Shown: in pieces, positions 1 through 10,291 of the stretch
Layout: each line of letters begins with the position of its first letter
How positions within the stretch are numbered: position 1 is the first letter of the stretch
NCBI GenBank assembly: GCA_937925855.1
Contig: CALAMO010000042.1
Coordinates: forward strand, 1-53,631
Direction: 5' to 3'
DNA length: 53,631 nucleotides
From: an uncultured Thiotrichaceae bacterium
Lineage (GTDB): Bacteria > Pseudomonadota > Gammaproteobacteria > Thiotrichales > Thiotrichaceae
Translations under genes and position numbers: made by a program
Notes under the pieces: model-generated
What the model was told of the DNA's origin: nothing
The model's input: the letters and a program-made list of their open reading frames with translations, nothing else
The model's database searches: none

Positions 1-139
1 ACTTCTTGGTATCACCACCAAATTTCTTCGACTGAACCACTGAAATCGCTGCCGTCAGCGTCGTCTTACCGTGGTCTACGTGACCGATCGTACCCACATT
101 GACGTGCGGTTTCGTACGCTCAAATTTATCCTTTGCCAT
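1..139 (-). CDS. tuf: Elongation factor Tu, N-terminal part (cut by window edge)
   Basis: EF-Tu is the GTPase that brings aminoacyl-tRNA to the ribosome. Only the first 46 codons are present. They begin [20 protein letters not shown] and contain the P-loop GHVDHGKT, which is typical of EF-Tu. The ATG (base 139 on the minus strand) lies 5 nt after the fusA stop codon. Its ribosome-binding sequence (GAGAAGG) sits inside the last codons of fusA, so translation is probably coupled. It is the last gene of the str operon seen here. The rest of the gene is outside the window. Confidence 0.97.
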   Translation of the reverse strand, partial: MAKDKFERTKPHVNVGTIGHVDHGKTTLTAAISVVQSKKFGGDTKK

Positions 140-144
140 TGCAA

Positions 145-2241
145 TTACCTTCTCTTCAAAATTGCCTGCACAACATTGGCAGGTGCTTCCGCGTATTTAG
201 CGAACTCCATCGAGTAAGTTGCCCGGCCCTGCGTTGCTGACCGCAGACCGGTCGCATAGCCAAACATTTCACCCAACGGCACTTCCGCACGTATAATTTT
301 CCCACTAGGCGCATCATCCATCCCCTGAACAATGCCACGACGTCGGGTCAAATCCCCCATAACGTCACCCATATAATCTTCTGGCGTTACCACTTCAACT
401 TTCATCGTCGGCTCAAGCAAAACAGGATCGGCCTGCAACACCCCATCACGCACTGCCATACCGGCTGCAATCCTGAAAGCTATTTCATTAGAATCCACAT
501 CATGAAATGAGCCGTCAAATAACGTGGCCTTCATATCAACCAACGGATAGCCAACCAAAACGCCGCCAGCCATCTGCTCCTGCACCCCTTTATCCACCGA
601 GGGAATGTACTCTTTCGGCACAGAGCCACCAACTGTCTCATCCTCAAAGGCGTAGCCTGAGCTTTCTGCCAGCGGCTCCAGCCTAAGCCAAACATGGCCG
701 TACTGACCGCGACCACCCGACTGACGTACAAACTTACCTTCAATTTCAACCGTACTACGAATGGTCTCGCGATAGGCAACCTGCGGATCACCTACATTGC
801 ACTCAACTTTAAATTCACGCTTCATGCGATCAACGATAATGTCGAGGTGCAGCTCACCCATCCCAGAAATAATCGTCTGCCCGGACTCTCGATCCGTATG
901 CACGCGAAAAGAAGGATCTTCCTGCGCCAGCTTACCTAGCGCCATACCCATCTTTTCCTGATCTGCCTGCGACCGTGGCTCAACCGCTACTGAAATCACT
1001 GGCTCAGGAAATTCCATCCGCTCCAGGGTGATGACATGATCCGGCGCGCACAATGTTTCACCCGTCGTCACATCTTTCAAACCAACGCCCGCTGCAATAT
1101 CACCAGCGCACACTTCTTTAATCTCTTCGCGCGAATTGGAGTGCATCTGCATAATGCGTCCGATGCGATCACGCTTCCCCTTAATCGGGTTAAACACCGT
1201 ATCGCCCGTTTTCAGCACGCCGGAATACACTCGAAAAAAGGTCAACGTCCCTACAAATGGATCTGTTGAAACCTTGAATGCCAACGCTGCAAACGGCTCA
1301 GCATCATCAGCTTGGCGCTGTGCCTGCGTTTCGTTTTTATCGTCCAGCACACCGCTAATAGCGGGAACATCCAATGGCGAAGGCAAATAGCGCACGACCG
1401 CATCCAACATCGCCTGAACGCCTTTATTCTTAAACGCAGAGCCACATAGCACTGGCACAATCTCACCCGCCAGCACTCGCAGGCGCAAGCCCCGATAGAT
1501 ATCACCTTCAGAAAGCTCACCTTCCTCTAGGTATTGATCCATCAGCGCTTCATCACCTTCCGCCGCAGACTCAACCATCTGTTCGCGCCACTGTTCACAC
1601 TCAGCTAGCATGTCCGCAGGAATGGCCTCGGCACGATAAGTGGCCCCCATATTATCTTCATCCCAGAAGATAGCCTGCATCCGCACCAGGTCAATGACAC
1701 CGCTAAAGCCCTCTTCAGCACCGATCGGCAACTGCACCGGCACGGGAGATGACCCTAAGCGACTTTCAATCTGCTCAACCACACGCAAAAAGTCTGCGCC
1801 AGTACGATCCATCTTGTTGATGAATGCCATACGAGGCACAGCATACTTATCAGCTTGACGCCAAACGGTCTCTGACTGAGGCTCAACGCCACCGACCGCA
1901 CAAAAAACTGCAACCGCCCCATCTAACACCCGCAGTGAACGCTCAACTTCAATCGTAAAATCAACGTGTCCCGGGGTATCAATGATGTTGACACGGTGCT
2001 GCTCAAACTGCTGATCCATACCGGACCAGAAACAGGTTGTAGCCGCTGAAGTAATCGTAATACCTCGCTCTTGCTCCTGCTCCATCCAGTCCATGACCGC
2101 AGCACCGTCATGCACTTCGCCAATCTTGTGCGAAATGCCGGTGTAAAATAAAACTCGCTCGGTTGTGGTGGTCTTGCCCGCATCAATATGGGCCATAATG
2201 CCGATATTACGATAGCGCTCAATAGGAGTTTTACGTGCCAC
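145..2241 (-). CDS. fusA: Elongation factor G
   Basis: EF-G is the ribosomal translocase GTPase. The 698 residues match the family's usual length of about 700. The G1 motif AHIDAGKT is at residues 17-24, the switch I region ([11 protein letters not shown]) near 59-69, G3 DTPGH at 88-92 and G4 NKMD at 142-145. The domain IV/V region contains [11 protein letters not shown], typical of EF-G. The gene lies 40 nt after rpsG and just before tuf in the usual str order, and should share the operon promoter upstream of rpsL. Many overlapping open frames inside it are shadows. Confidence 0.98.
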   Translation of the reverse strand: MARKTPIERYRNIGIMAHIDAGKTTTTERVLFYTGISHKIGEVHDGAAVMDWMEQEQERGITITSAATTCFWSGMDQQFEQHRVNIIDTPGHVDFTIEVERSLRVLDGAVAVFCAVGGVEPQSETVWRQADKYAVPRMAFINKMDRTGADFLRVVEQIESRLGSSPVPVQLPIGAEEGFSGVIDLVRMQAIFWDEDNMGATYRAEAIPADMLAECEQWREQMVESAAEGDEALMDQYLEEGELSEGDIYRGLRLRVLAGEIVPVLCGSAFKNKGVQAMLDAVVRYLPSPLDVPAISGVLDDKNETQAQRQADDAEPFAALAFKVSTDPFVGTLTFFRVYSGVLKTGDTVFNPIKGKRDRIGRIMQMHSNSREEIKEVCAGDIAAGVGLKDVTTGETLCAPDHVITLERMEFPEPVISVAVEPRSQADQEKMGMALGKLAQEDPSFRVHTDRESGQTIISGMGELHLDIIVDRMKREFKVECNVGDPQVAYRETIRSTVEIEGKFVRQSGGRGQYGHVWLRLEPLAESSGYAFEDETVGGSVPKEYIPSVDKGVQEQMAGGVLVGYPLVDMKATLFDGSFHDVDSNEIAFRIAAGMAVRDGVLQADPVLLEPTMKVEVVTPEDYMGDVMGDLTRRRGIVQGMDDAPSGKIIRAEVPLGEMFGYATGLRSATQGRATYSMEFAKYAEAPANVVQAILKRR

Positions 2242-2281
2242 AACCGTTTCCCTGCTTCCGCGTTTTAGCCAGCTCGCTTAC

Positions 2282-3141
<860 letters not shown>

Positions 3142-3233
3142 TAAAAAATTATCTCCTAAAATATGAGGAAATGCTGTATGAGCACACCCCACAAACGTAA
3201 CAGACCGGAACACCAGTCTGTGAAGGTCGCAAG

Positions 3234-3262
3234 ATTTTAGGGATGGGGCAACCATCTGTCAA
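3234..3262 (-). promoter_or_regulatory. Sigma70 promoter of the str operon
   Basis: Reading the minus strand, a perfect -35 box TTGACA (3262-3257) is followed after exactly 17 nt by TAAAAT (3239-3234), five of six matches to the -10 consensus. This predicts a leader of roughly 85-90 nt before the rpsL ATG, containing a small imperfect hairpin (3201-3220, CAGAC...GTCTG). The rest of the gap up to ybiT (3263-3449) shows no gene. Confidence 0.75.
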
Positions 3263-3449
3263 GGCAGTTCGAGCCTCCCTTGAGACTTTTATGGTTAATC
3301 TTGGCAGACTGACACCGGGGGATCACGCTGTGTGCTCACCAAACTGCTTTTTCAACAAAACTTTTCGCTATAAATATAAATCGCAAGGTACCGCATAAGT
3401 TAGAAAACCCACCTCAAAACCACCTCAGGCAACTAATAGGCGCGCCGAT

Positions 3450-5036
3450 TTATTGCTTATTGGCCTGAAACTCATCGTAAGTCCCCTCGAAGGCGGTCAT
3501 CTTATGACCCTTAATTTCCAGAATACGATTAGCCAATGTCGAGACAAACTCGCGGTCATGACTAACAAAGATCAAGGTGCCTTCATAAACCTTTAGCGCA
3601 TTATTTAAGGCATCGATGGCTTCGATGTCCATGTGGTTGGTCGGCTCATCCAGAATCAGCACGTTGGTATCCTGCATCATCAGCTTACCAAACAACAGGC
3701 GATTTTTTTCGCCACCAGAACAGACCCTGGCCTTCTTATTGAAATCATCTTCCGTGAACAACAAACGCCCCAACAAACCCCGCACCCGCAGGTCATCATG
3801 CTTTGGGGTGCGCCACTGCGACATCCATTCAAAGATAGTCAGCCCATTGTCAAAATCTAGCGTATTATCTTGTGGGCAGTAACCGACCACCGCATTTTCC
3901 GACCATTTGTAACTGCCACCACTAGGTTCCAACTGTCCGAGCAAACAACGCAGGAATGTGGTTTTACCCGCACCGTTATCGCCCAAGATCGCAACCCGCG
4001 AACCCGCATCGATAATCACCTCATCGCCCGCAAACAAGATCTCACCGTTAAATCCGTGCGCCAGATTTTCCAGTATCAGTGCGTTACGGTGTAATTTTTT
4101 GTGCTGGGTAAAGGCAAGCTTAGGTGTCATTCGGCTCGACGCCCTCACTTCATCCAGCTTAATCTTTTCCAGCTTTTTAGCCCGCGAGCTCGCCTGCTTC
4201 GCTTTCGAGGCATTCGCACCGAAGCGATTAACAAAATCCTGTAGCTCTTCGATTTCCGCACTCTTTTTACTATTACCCGCTAGCAATTGCTCACGCATCA
4301 AACTGGATTGCGCCTGATAGTATTCATAGTTACCGGGATAAATTCGCAGCTCACCGTAATCAATATCAGCCATGTGAGTGCAGACCGAATTTAAAAAGTG
4401 ACGGTCATGCGAGATAATCACCATCGTACAGGTGCGCTTGTTCAACTCAACGCTGAGCCAGTTAATAGTGTCTATGTCCAGGTTATTGGTTGGCTCATCC
4501 AACAACAGAATATCTGGATTTGCAAACAAGGCCTGTGCTAGTAATACCCGCAGTTTGCGCCCCGGTGCCACCTCACTCATCAAGCCAAAATGCAGCGCCT
4601 CCTCGATCCCTGCGTTCAGCAAAATATCACCCGCCCGGCTTTCCGCCGTGTAGCCATCCATTTCAGCAAATTGCGCTTCAAGATCACCCACCGTCATACC
4701 ATCGGCATCCGACATCTCAGGCAAACTATAAATACGCTCACGCTCGCACTTAATCGCCCACAGCGCTTTATCACCCATAATCACCGCATCGACCACGCTG
4801 TATTGTTCAAACGCGAACTGATCCTGGCTTAGCGTCCCCAGCTTCGCCCCCGGCGCAATTGATACATTGCCCGACGTAGGGACTTCCTCACCGCTCATGA
4901 TTTTCATTAAGGTCGATTTACCACAGCCATTAGCGCCGATTAGGCCGTAACGCTTACCGTTATCGAATTTAGCTGAAATATTTTCGAATAATGGCTCTGA
5001 GCCATATTGCATGGTGATGTTTGCTGTGGAAATCAA
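3450..5036 (-). CDS. ybiT: ABC-F family ATPase, YbiT-like
   Basis: Soluble ABC-F protein with two nucleotide-binding domains and no membrane segments. The family acts on ribosomes, modulating translation or relieving stalls. The 528-residue length matches E. coli YbiT (about 530). Domain 1 has Walker A GANGCGKS (34-41), an atypical signature region ([12 protein letters not shown] instead of LSGG) as in YbiT, and Walker [11 protein letters not shown]. The inter-domain linker is Lys/Arg-rich. Domain 2 has GDNGAGKT, signature CSGGEKNR and [11 protein letters not shown]. It lies upstream of the str operon on the same strand but with its own intergenic gap. The subfamily call is confident; the cellular role is inferred. 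Confidence 0.9.
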   Translation of the reverse strand: MISTANITMQYGSEPLFENISAKFDNGKRYGLIGANGCGKSTLMKIMSGEEVPTSGNVSIAPGAKLGTLSQDQFAFEQYSVVDAVIMGDKALWAIKCERERIYSLPEMSDADGMTVGDLEAQFAEMDGYTAESRAGDILLNAGIEEALHFGLMSEVAPGRKLRVLLAQALFANPDILLLDEPTNNLDIDTINWLSVELNKRTCTMVIISHDRHFLNSVCTHMADIDYGELRIYPGNYEYYQAQSSLMREQLLAGNSKKSAEIEELQDFVNRFGANASKAKQASSRAKKLEKIKLDEVRASSRMTPKLAFTQHKKLHRNALILENLAHGFNGEILFAGDEVIIDAGSRVAILGDNGAGKTTFLRCLLGQLEPSGGSYKWSENAVVGYCPQDNTLDFDNGLTIFEWMSQWRTPKHDDLRVRGLLGRLLFTEDDFNKKARVCSGGEKNRLLFGKLMMQDTNVLILDEPTNHMDIEAIDALNNALKVYEGTLIFVSHDREFVSTLANRILEIKGHKMTAFEGTYDEFQANKQ

Positions 5037-5126
5037 TGGCGCGTCCGAAGTAGCGATGAATTAAGGATGCGGAGTCTACAGACAAATGGAGTGAAATCCA
5101 CGTTGAATTAGTGCGCAAGCTAGATT

Positions 5127-6275
5127 CTACTCATTAAGGCCACGCGCAAATTTCCGTATATCCTCAATCAGCAGCTCCGGCTGCTCCATCGCGGCAAAGT
5201 GCCCACCGCGCGGCATTTCCGTCCACTGTGTGATGTTGTAAATTCTTTCGGCGTAGCTACGCGGTGGCCAAGCCAGCATTTCTTTCGGGAACACCGCGCA
5301 GCCGGTCGGTACCTCAACGCGCCTGCCTTCCGGCGACAGGATACGCCCACCCTCCTCGCGCCGCCCGAAATAAATCCATGAGGCCGTATTAAACGTCCGG
5401 GTGACGATGTACACCATAATATTAGTCAGCAGCTGGTCTTTGCTGTAAACACCCTCAATATCATCGCCCGCAAGGTCAGACCAGCCGTGCATCTTTTCCA
5501 GAATCCACGCCGCCACGCCCACCGGGCTATCCATCATCGCATAGCTCAGCGTTTGTGGTTTGGTGGCTTGCTGCGTGCGATAGCCATCTTGCACTCGCTG
5601 CTCTCGCTCAAACTGTTCGGCCCAGGCGACCTCTTCCGCCCCCTGTGGCCCATCCTTATGGCGCATCGTGAGAATATTAATATGAATCGCCGCGCAGGCC
5701 GAGTGCTCATAGCCAAGCCAGCTCACGATCGCCCCACCCCAGTCACCGCCCTGAGCAACATAGCTTTCATAGCCCAACACCTCAGTCATCAAGCTATTAA
5801 AAACAGTCGCCATTTTACGCGGGCCATAGGGCCGAGGTGGGCGACCTGAAAAACCAAAGCCGGGCAAAGACGGCACCACGACATCAAACGCATCTTCGAC
5901 GTTACCCCCATACTTTTCTGGGTGCGCCAACACATCAATCACTTCCAGAAACTCGACAATCGTCCCCGGCCAGCCGTGGCTAATCAGCAGCGGCCTGGGG
6001 TTTGGGCCGCTGCCTTTTTCATAGATAAAATGTAAGTCAATCCCCTCAACCTGCGCTTTGAATTGGGCGAAGCGATTAATCTGTGCCTCATGCTGGCGCC
6101 AATCGTAGGCAGTCACCCAGTAATCACACAGCGCTTTCATATAGTCCAGGTTCGTGCCGTATGCCCAGCCACCGTCATCCGGCATCTCGTGCCAGGGATA
6201 AGCACGCACGCGGGCTTGGATCGATTGGATAGTCTCATCGGGTATGGCAATAGTGAAAGCGCGGTAAGCGGTCAT
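5127..6275 (-). CDS. Epoxide hydrolase, alpha/beta fold with EHN domain
   Basis: Predicted hydrolase opening epoxides to diols, of the microsomal-epoxide-hydrolase-like type. The N-terminal EHN segment spans about residues 1-110. HGWPG (100-104) is the oxyanion-hole motif. The nucleophile is Asp178 in GGDWGG, and the likely base is His359 in RGGHFAAMEQPE near the C terminus. The acid residue was not located with certainty. The length (382) is typical. It sits alone on the minus strand between ybiT and a divergent PLP-enzyme gene, so context gives no substrate. Confidence 0.85.
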   Translation of the reverse strand: MTAYRAFTIAIPDETIQSIQARVRAYPWHEMPDDGGWAYGTNLDYMKALCDYWVTAYDWRQHEAQINRFAQFKAQVEGIDLHFIYEKGSGPNPRPLLISHGWPGTIVEFLEVIDVLAHPEKYGGNVEDAFDVVVPSLPGFGFSGRPPRPYGPRKMATVFNSLMTEVLGYESYVAQGGDWGGAIVSWLGYEHSACAAIHINILTMRHKDGPQGAEEVAWAEQFEREQRVQDGYRTQQATKPQTLSYAMMDSPVGVAAWILEKMHGWSDLAGDDIEGVYSKDQLLTNIMVYIVTRTFNTASWIYFGRREEGGRILSPEGRRVEVPTGCAVFPKEMLAWPPRSYAERIYNITQWTEMPRGGHFAAMEQPELLIEDIRKFARGLNE

Positions 6276-6366
6276 GGGAAAGGATACTCAGACTCAGGAA
6301 GCAAGATGGGAATTATAAACCGCTTTCATCCGCTACGGGGCACTGTGGCGGCGCATTATGCAAAGA

Positions 6367-6429
6367 CAGCTGCATTGACAGCCTGCCAATGCAGCTGATA
6401 AAAAGGCTGCACAGCCTTTTTATCAGCTG
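6367..6429. repeat. Two overlapping, mutually exclusive hairpins
   Basis: Hairpin A pairs 6367-6377 (CAGCTGCATTG) with 6387-6397, an 11-bp perfect stem. Hairpin B pairs 6392-6408 (CAGCTGATAAAAAGGCT) with 6413-6429, a 17-bp perfect stem with a GCAC loop. They share bases 6392-6397, so only one can fully form. The structure lies between two divergent genes, about 65 nt before the PLP-enzyme start. It could be an attenuator-like switch, a terminator or a REP-type element; there is no long U-tract directly after hairpin B. Confidence 0.6.
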
Positions 6430-6494
6430 ATTCAGCCAGCCATAGCCGCTCTGCTGCGGCGTGATACTCACCCTCTCTTAGCCAAGGAACACCT

Positions 6495-7679
6495 TTGAAA
6501 CAGAGTCCCCACAAATCCACCCAGTGCATCTGGGCAGGTGAAGAAGCATCACTCCTCCAGGGCGCCACCCAAGTGCCCGTCGTCCACAGCGTTGGCTTTG
6601 GCTATAAAGACGTCGACGAATGGCAACAGGTCGCACTGGGCGAAAAACCCGGCCACATCTATGGCCGCAACACCAACCCAACGGTGCACGCCTTCGAGCA
6701 AAAAATACGCCAGCTAGAAAATGCGGAGGCCGTCACCAGCGCATCCACTGGCATGGGCATTATCAGCAGCACCCTATTCGCGCTCTTAGCACCGGGCCAG
6801 CGGGTGGTCTCGGTGAAGGATACCTACGGCGGCACCCATGTCCTGTTCACCGAATTTCTGCCGAAATTTAATATTGAAGTGATGCTGTGTGAAACCACAG
6901 ATCATGCCCAAATTGAGGCGGAGGTGGCGAAGGGCTGTGATGTGCTCTATCTGGAAAGCCCAACCAATCCGACGACTAAGGTCATTGATATTGCACGCTT
7001 ATCTGCCGCCGGTAAAAAAGCCGGGGCGACGGTCATTGTGGATAACACTTTCGCCACACCGATTAACCAGCATCCGCTGGAACTGGGCGCTGATTTGGTC
7101 TTACACAGCGCAACTAAGTTTCTGGGTGGTCATGCTGATGCACTTGGCGGCGTGATTTGCGGCGCTAAAGATTTAATACACAGCGTGTACCACTACCGCG
7201 AAATCAACGGCGCAACGCTTGATCCGATGGCGGCCTACTTACTGCTGCGCGGCATGAAAACGCTGGATCTGCGCATTGCACGCCAGAACAGCAATGCCTT
7301 GGCGGTGGCACAATTCCTGGAGGATCATCCAGCGATTGAGCGCGTATTTTATCCTGGCCTGGCATCACACAGTGGCCACAGTATCGCCAAGCAGCAAATG
7401 GCAGGCTTCGGCGGCATGCTGAGCTTTATGCTGAAACAAAATGACTTCGACGCGGTGCGAAAATTTGTGCCGCGCCTGCACTATGCGCATGCGGCCGCCA
7501 ATCTCGGCGCAGTGGAGACAACAATCGGGCCACCGGCAACAACCAGCCATGTGGAGTGTAGCGCGGAGGAACGCGCTGCCATGGGCATACCGGAGAGCTT
7601 GATTCGCTATTCTACTGGGATTGAAAGCCCGGATGATCTGCTGGCTGATTTGGAGCAGGCCTTGAAAGCGTTTGTTTGA
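6495..7679 (+). CDS. Cys/Met-metabolism PLP-dependent enzyme (cystathionine gamma-synthase/lyase family)
   Basis: Fold-type I PLP enzyme of the trans-sulfuration family, which catalyses beta/gamma replacement or elimination on sulfur amino acids. YGRNTNPT (57-64) contributes to cofactor phosphate binding, SASTGMGI lies near 83-90, DNTFATP at 183-189 carries the pyridine-binding Asp, and Lys208 in HSATKFLGGHADA is the Schiff-base lysine. The 394 residues are typical. The start is TTG at 6495 preceded by AAGGA (6484-6488); no ATG is available nearby. Choosing between MetB, MetC, MetZ and methionine gamma-lyase is not possible from sequence reading alone. Confidence 0.88.
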   Translation: MKQSPHKSTQCIWAGEEASLLQGATQVPVVHSVGFGYKDVDEWQQVALGEKPGHIYGRNTNPTVHAFEQKIRQLENAEAVTSASTGMGIISSTLFALLAPGQRVVSVKDTYGGTHVLFTEFLPKFNIEVMLCETTDHAQIEAEVAKGCDVLYLESPTNPTTKVIDIARLSAAGKKAGATVIVDNTFATPINQHPLELGADLVLHSATKFLGGHADALGGVICGAKDLIHSVYHYREINGATLDPMAAYLLLRGMKTLDLRIARQNSNALAVAQFLEDHPAIERVFYPGLASHSGHSIAKQQMAGFGGMLSFMLKQNDFDAVRKFVPRLHYAHAAANLGAVETTIGPPATTSHVECSAEERAAMGIPESLIRYSTGIESPDDLLADLEQALKAFV

Positions 7680-7683
7680 AGCC

Positions 7684-7726
7684 AGCACCCTCACCCCCGG
7701 CCCCTCTCCCTCATAGGGCAAGGGGA
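7684..7726. repeat. Single arm of a GC-rich intergenic palindromic repeat
   Basis: The segment reads CACCCTCACCCCCGGCCCC followed by a CTCCCTCATAGGGCAAGGGG-like palindrome. It matches the outer arm of the MITE-like element at 28998-29217. Only one arm is present, so it is a solo or degenerate copy. It sits just after the PLP-enzyme stop and may serve as a terminator-like hairpin. Confidence 0.6.
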
Positions 7727-7791
7727 GCTAGACGCTCAACGTTGATCCGAGAGTCTTGAGGATAGAGCCACCACACATTAGGAAACACAAA

Positions 7792-8964
7792 ATGCCACCA
7801 CCTTTCCCCTCAGCAGAATATCAAGCCCGCCTAAATAAAGTCCGCCACAGCATGGCCGAACGCAATCTCGACGCCATGGTTATCGGTGACCCATCCAACA
7901 TGAACTGGCTGACCGGTTTTGATGCGTGGTCGATGTATGTGCCGCAGATTATGCTGGTGACACACGATAAAGCACCGATCTGGATGGGGCGCAAGATGGA
8001 TGCGGGCGCGGTGGCTTTGACGACTTACCTTAAACCCGAATCGGTGATGCCTTACCCGGAAACCCATATTCAACAGGCTGATGTACACCCCATGGAGCTG
8101 GTGGCGGGTTACCTCTGTGATCTGGGCTTAAACGGCAGACGCATTGGCTATGAGAGCGATACCTATTTCTTCTCACCGAAGGCGCTCGCTTGTTTACAGA
8201 CCGGTGTGGCGGATGCGCAGTGGGTGGATGCTGATCTGCTAGTGAACTGGTGCCGAGTGGTGAAGAGCGACGCAGAAATCGCAATGATGCGACAGGCGGC
8301 GCGGCTGGTGGAAGGTGCGATGACGGTGGCGTATGAGCATATTGCGCCGGGCGTGCGTCAGTGTGATTTGATGGCGCGGATTCTGGCTAAGCAAGTCGGC
8401 GGTAATGCGGAATTTGGCGGCGACCTGACCGCATTATCACCGCTGATTCTGGCAGGTGAGGCGGCGACAACGGCACATCCAATGTGGACAGATGAGCGGT
8501 TTATCGATGGGCAGACGGTCGCGCTGGAATTAGGCGGCACGCGCAAACGCTATAACGCCGGTCTGGCGCGCACGGTGCAACTCGGCAAAGGCCCGCAGGC
8601 GGTGTTTGATACGGCGGATGCGGTACAGGAAGGTTTGGATGCAGTGCTGGATACCATGAAACCAGGCGTGTTGGCGGGCGATGCCCAGCGCGCCTGGCAA
8701 GCCGTCTTGGACAAGTATGGTTTAGCGAAAGATAGCCGCATCGGTTACAGCATAGGCGTCGGTTATTCCCCGGATTGGGGCGAACATACCGTGAGTTTGC
8801 GCGGCGACGATAGCACCGTACTGGCGCCGAATATGACGCTGCATGTGATGCTAGGCATGTGGCTGGATGACTGGGGGATGGAACTGAGTGAAACGGTGGC
8901 GATAACCGATAGCGGGGTGGAATGCCTGACACAGTTTGAGCGGCGGGTGCATGTAGTGAGTTAG
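7792..8964 (+). CDS. M24 (pita-bread fold) hydrolase, ectoine hydrolase/creatinase-like
   Basis: Two-domain protein: a creatinase-type N-terminal domain (about 1-165) and an M24 catalytic domain. The motif GYSIGVGYSPDWGEHT resembles ectoine hydrolases (DoeA/EutD). In classical M24 peptidases two Asp residues bind metal; at those places this protein has ELGG (Asp to Glu) and YNAGLART (Asp to Gly). This fits the metal-independent creatinase/DoeA branch rather than a prolidase. ATG at 7792 has AGGAA 7 nt upstream; an in-frame TTG at 7756 is less likely. No ectoine-operon partners (doeB and others) are adjacent, so the substrate is uncertain. Confidence 0.75.
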   Translation: MPPPFPSAEYQARLNKVRHSMAERNLDAMVIGDPSNMNWLTGFDAWSMYVPQIMLVTHDKAPIWMGRKMDAGAVALTTYLKPESVMPYPETHIQQADVHPMELVAGYLCDLGLNGRRIGYESDTYFFSPKALACLQTGVADAQWVDADLLVNWCRVVKSDAEIAMMRQAARLVEGAMTVAYEHIAPGVRQCDLMARILAKQVGGNAEFGGDLTALSPLILAGEAATTAHPMWTDERFIDGQTVALELGGTRKRYNAGLARTVQLGKGPQAVFDTADAVQEGLDAVLDTMKPGVLAGDAQRAWQAVLDKYGLAKDSRIGYSIGVGYSPDWGEHTVSLRGDDSTVLAPNMTLHVMLGMWLDDWGMELSETVAITDSGVECLTQFERRVHVVS

Positions 8965-9044
8965 GCCCATGCGCTCAGCGCACTAGCCATCATTGACACA
9001 AAATTTTAGACAGTCTCGCAAAGTTCGCACAATCGTCATTGCAA

Positions 9045-9587
9045 CTAGCCATGACGCTTCCCCGTAATAAAATCATAAGCTCTAAAAATCAGCTCGACCA
9101 CCACATCCAGCTCTTCCACCGTCGTTGCCGAATAGATCATCACAAACCCTTCCCACCCCGCTCGGCGCTTCGACCAGGGATGGCTCAAGGCCCAACCCGC
9201 ATCGATAGCTTCCATAGCCAGCGGTAGCGGCAGTGAAGCATGCAGGCTGCCATCCGGGTGCATATGCGCAAACTCCCGCCCGCTGACCATAATCTCTGGA
9301 TGCGCCAAGGACAGCGCGTCGTTCAGCCAGAAACCTTTTGCGCCCGGCAATGAGATGACCGTATCACGAATCTCGACGTTTGGTATCGTTGCGACCCGGC
9401 GCAGCAATTCTGCCGTCAGTTCAGGTAGGGTTTCAACATTCAGCTGTACGTGAGGTACACCATCAGTCGTCATGGGCCGGGGGCTAGTGCGGATCGGTAG
9501 CTCCCCAGCCTCGGCCCAGACGGAAAGACTACTAGTGCATAAAAACACAGCGGTTATGATTGACAACAAGATTGATTTCACTTTCAC
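9045..9587 (-). CDS. Exported luciferase-domain (DUF5519-like) protein
   Basis: Protein of about 180 residues with a clear Sec signal peptide (KVKSILLSIITAVFLC... ending near VWA-EAG). The mature part has FAHMHPDGSLHASLP and GWALSHPW, features I associate with the so-called luciferase domain family, whose function is unknown; light production is not implied. The start is taken as GTG at 9587 because AAGGAG (9594-9599) lies at the right distance. An in-frame ATG at 9605 would overlap that ribosome-binding site. The gene stands alone. Confidence 0.6.
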   Translation of the reverse strand: MKVKSILLSIITAVFLCTSSLSVWAEAGELPIRTSPRPMTTDGVPHVQLNVETLPELTAELLRRVATIPNVEIRDTVISLPGAKGFWLNDALSLAHPEIMVSGREFAHMHPDGSLHASLPLPLAMEAIDAGWALSHPWSKRRAGWEGFVMIYSATTVEELDVVVELIFRAYDFITGKRHG

Positions 9588-9690
9588 GCCGAACTCCTTA
9601 ATCACATTTTCTAACCTTAAGCTTTCACACTATAGGCGAAGACTCGCACAATGATAATGTAGATCAATTAAATTTAACTGTTCGGATTAT

Positions 9691-9699
9691 TGGTATAAT
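9691..9699 (+). promoter_or_regulatory. Extended -10 promoter (TGGTATAAT)
   Basis: A perfect TATAAT preceded by TG at the extended -10 position. No good -35 is visible, as expected for extended -10 promoters. Transcription rightward would cover the direct repeats at 9754-9862 and then the NIPSNAP/ABM gene pair, giving a leader of about 260 nt. Confidence 0.45.
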
Positions 9700-9753
9700 A
9701 TTAAGTGATCTCAGGTTCAGACAGCGCTGCTGCTCTTATGCTAAGGGTAGGCT

Positions 9754-9862
9754 CTGTCATTGCAGTATGTGTAGCGCACCTATCTTCGCGAAACTGCTGC
9801 TGACCCTCATGCTGTGTATACTGCCTGTCATTGCAGTATGTGTAGCGCACCTATCTTCGCGA
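9754..9862. repeat. 38-bp perfect direct repeat, period 71 bp
   Basis: The 38-bp unit beginning CTGTCATTGCAGTATG and ending TATCTTCGCGA occurs at 9754-9791 and again at 9825-9862. The 33 bp between them resemble the 33 bp just before the first copy (shared GCTGCTG and ATGCT blocks). The whole is therefore an imperfect tandem duplication of a 71-bp unit. It lies in the gap 9588-9967, which otherwise holds only the candidate promoter. Confidence 0.8.
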
Positions 9863-9967
9863 TATTCGGTGAGTATTCCATAGTTCGATCCTGGCCGAAG
9901 CATTAGCCACGGTCAAATTTATATACTGGCGTTATCTAAACCAATATTATCCACCGGTGAAATCACC

Positions 9968-10291
9968 ATGTTGACTTGCATCATCCGCTATCAGATTGAT
10001 CCAACCCAAAAAGCCCAGTTTGCCCAGTACGCTCAAAACTGGGGACAGGCGATTCCACGCTGTGGTGCTGACCTGATTGGTTACTACGCACCGCATGAAG
10101 GCTCCAGCACGCTGGCCTACGGTATCTACAACATTGCCAGCCTGGCAGAATATGAGCAGTACCGCAGCAGACTGATGAATGACCCTTTGGGCAAAGAGAA
10201 CTATGAATTTGCACAGAAGGAGAAATTCCTACTGCGGGAAGACCGAACCTTTTTGAAACGGGTCTCACAACCACACGGTGTAACATCATGA
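9968..10291 (+). CDS. NIPSNAP family protein
   Basis: Small protein of 107 residues with the dimeric alpha/beta-barrel (ferredoxin-like) NIPSNAP pattern: an N-terminal strand (LTCIIRYQIDP), a central GYYAPHEG...LAYGIYNIASLAEYEQYR segment and a basic C-terminal helix. The biochemical role of bacterial NIPSNAP proteins is not established. Its stop overlaps the next start (ATGA at 10288), so the two small barrel proteins are translationally coupled and may act together. Confidence 0.7.
   Translation: MLTCIIRYQIDPTQKAQFAQYAQNWGQAIPRCGADLIGYYAPHEGSSTLAYGIYNIASLAEYEQYRSRLMNDPLGKENYEFAQKEKFLLREDRTFLKRVSQPHGVTS

Noticed and set aside
3142-3255. N-terminal extension of rpsL to 3255
   Set aside because: It would give S12 a 38-residue non-conserved extension and start inside the promoter; the ATG at 3141 has a good ribosome-binding site and gives the usual length.
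9045-9587. Bioluminescence gene
   Set aside because: The so-called luciferase domain here is a small exported protein family of unknown function; no lux genes are present.
9754-9862. Two 38-bp repeats with a 33-bp spacer, resembling a minimal CRISPR array
   Set aside because: Only two copies, no cas genes, and the spacer resembles the sequence before the first repeat, so it is an imperfect tandem duplication.
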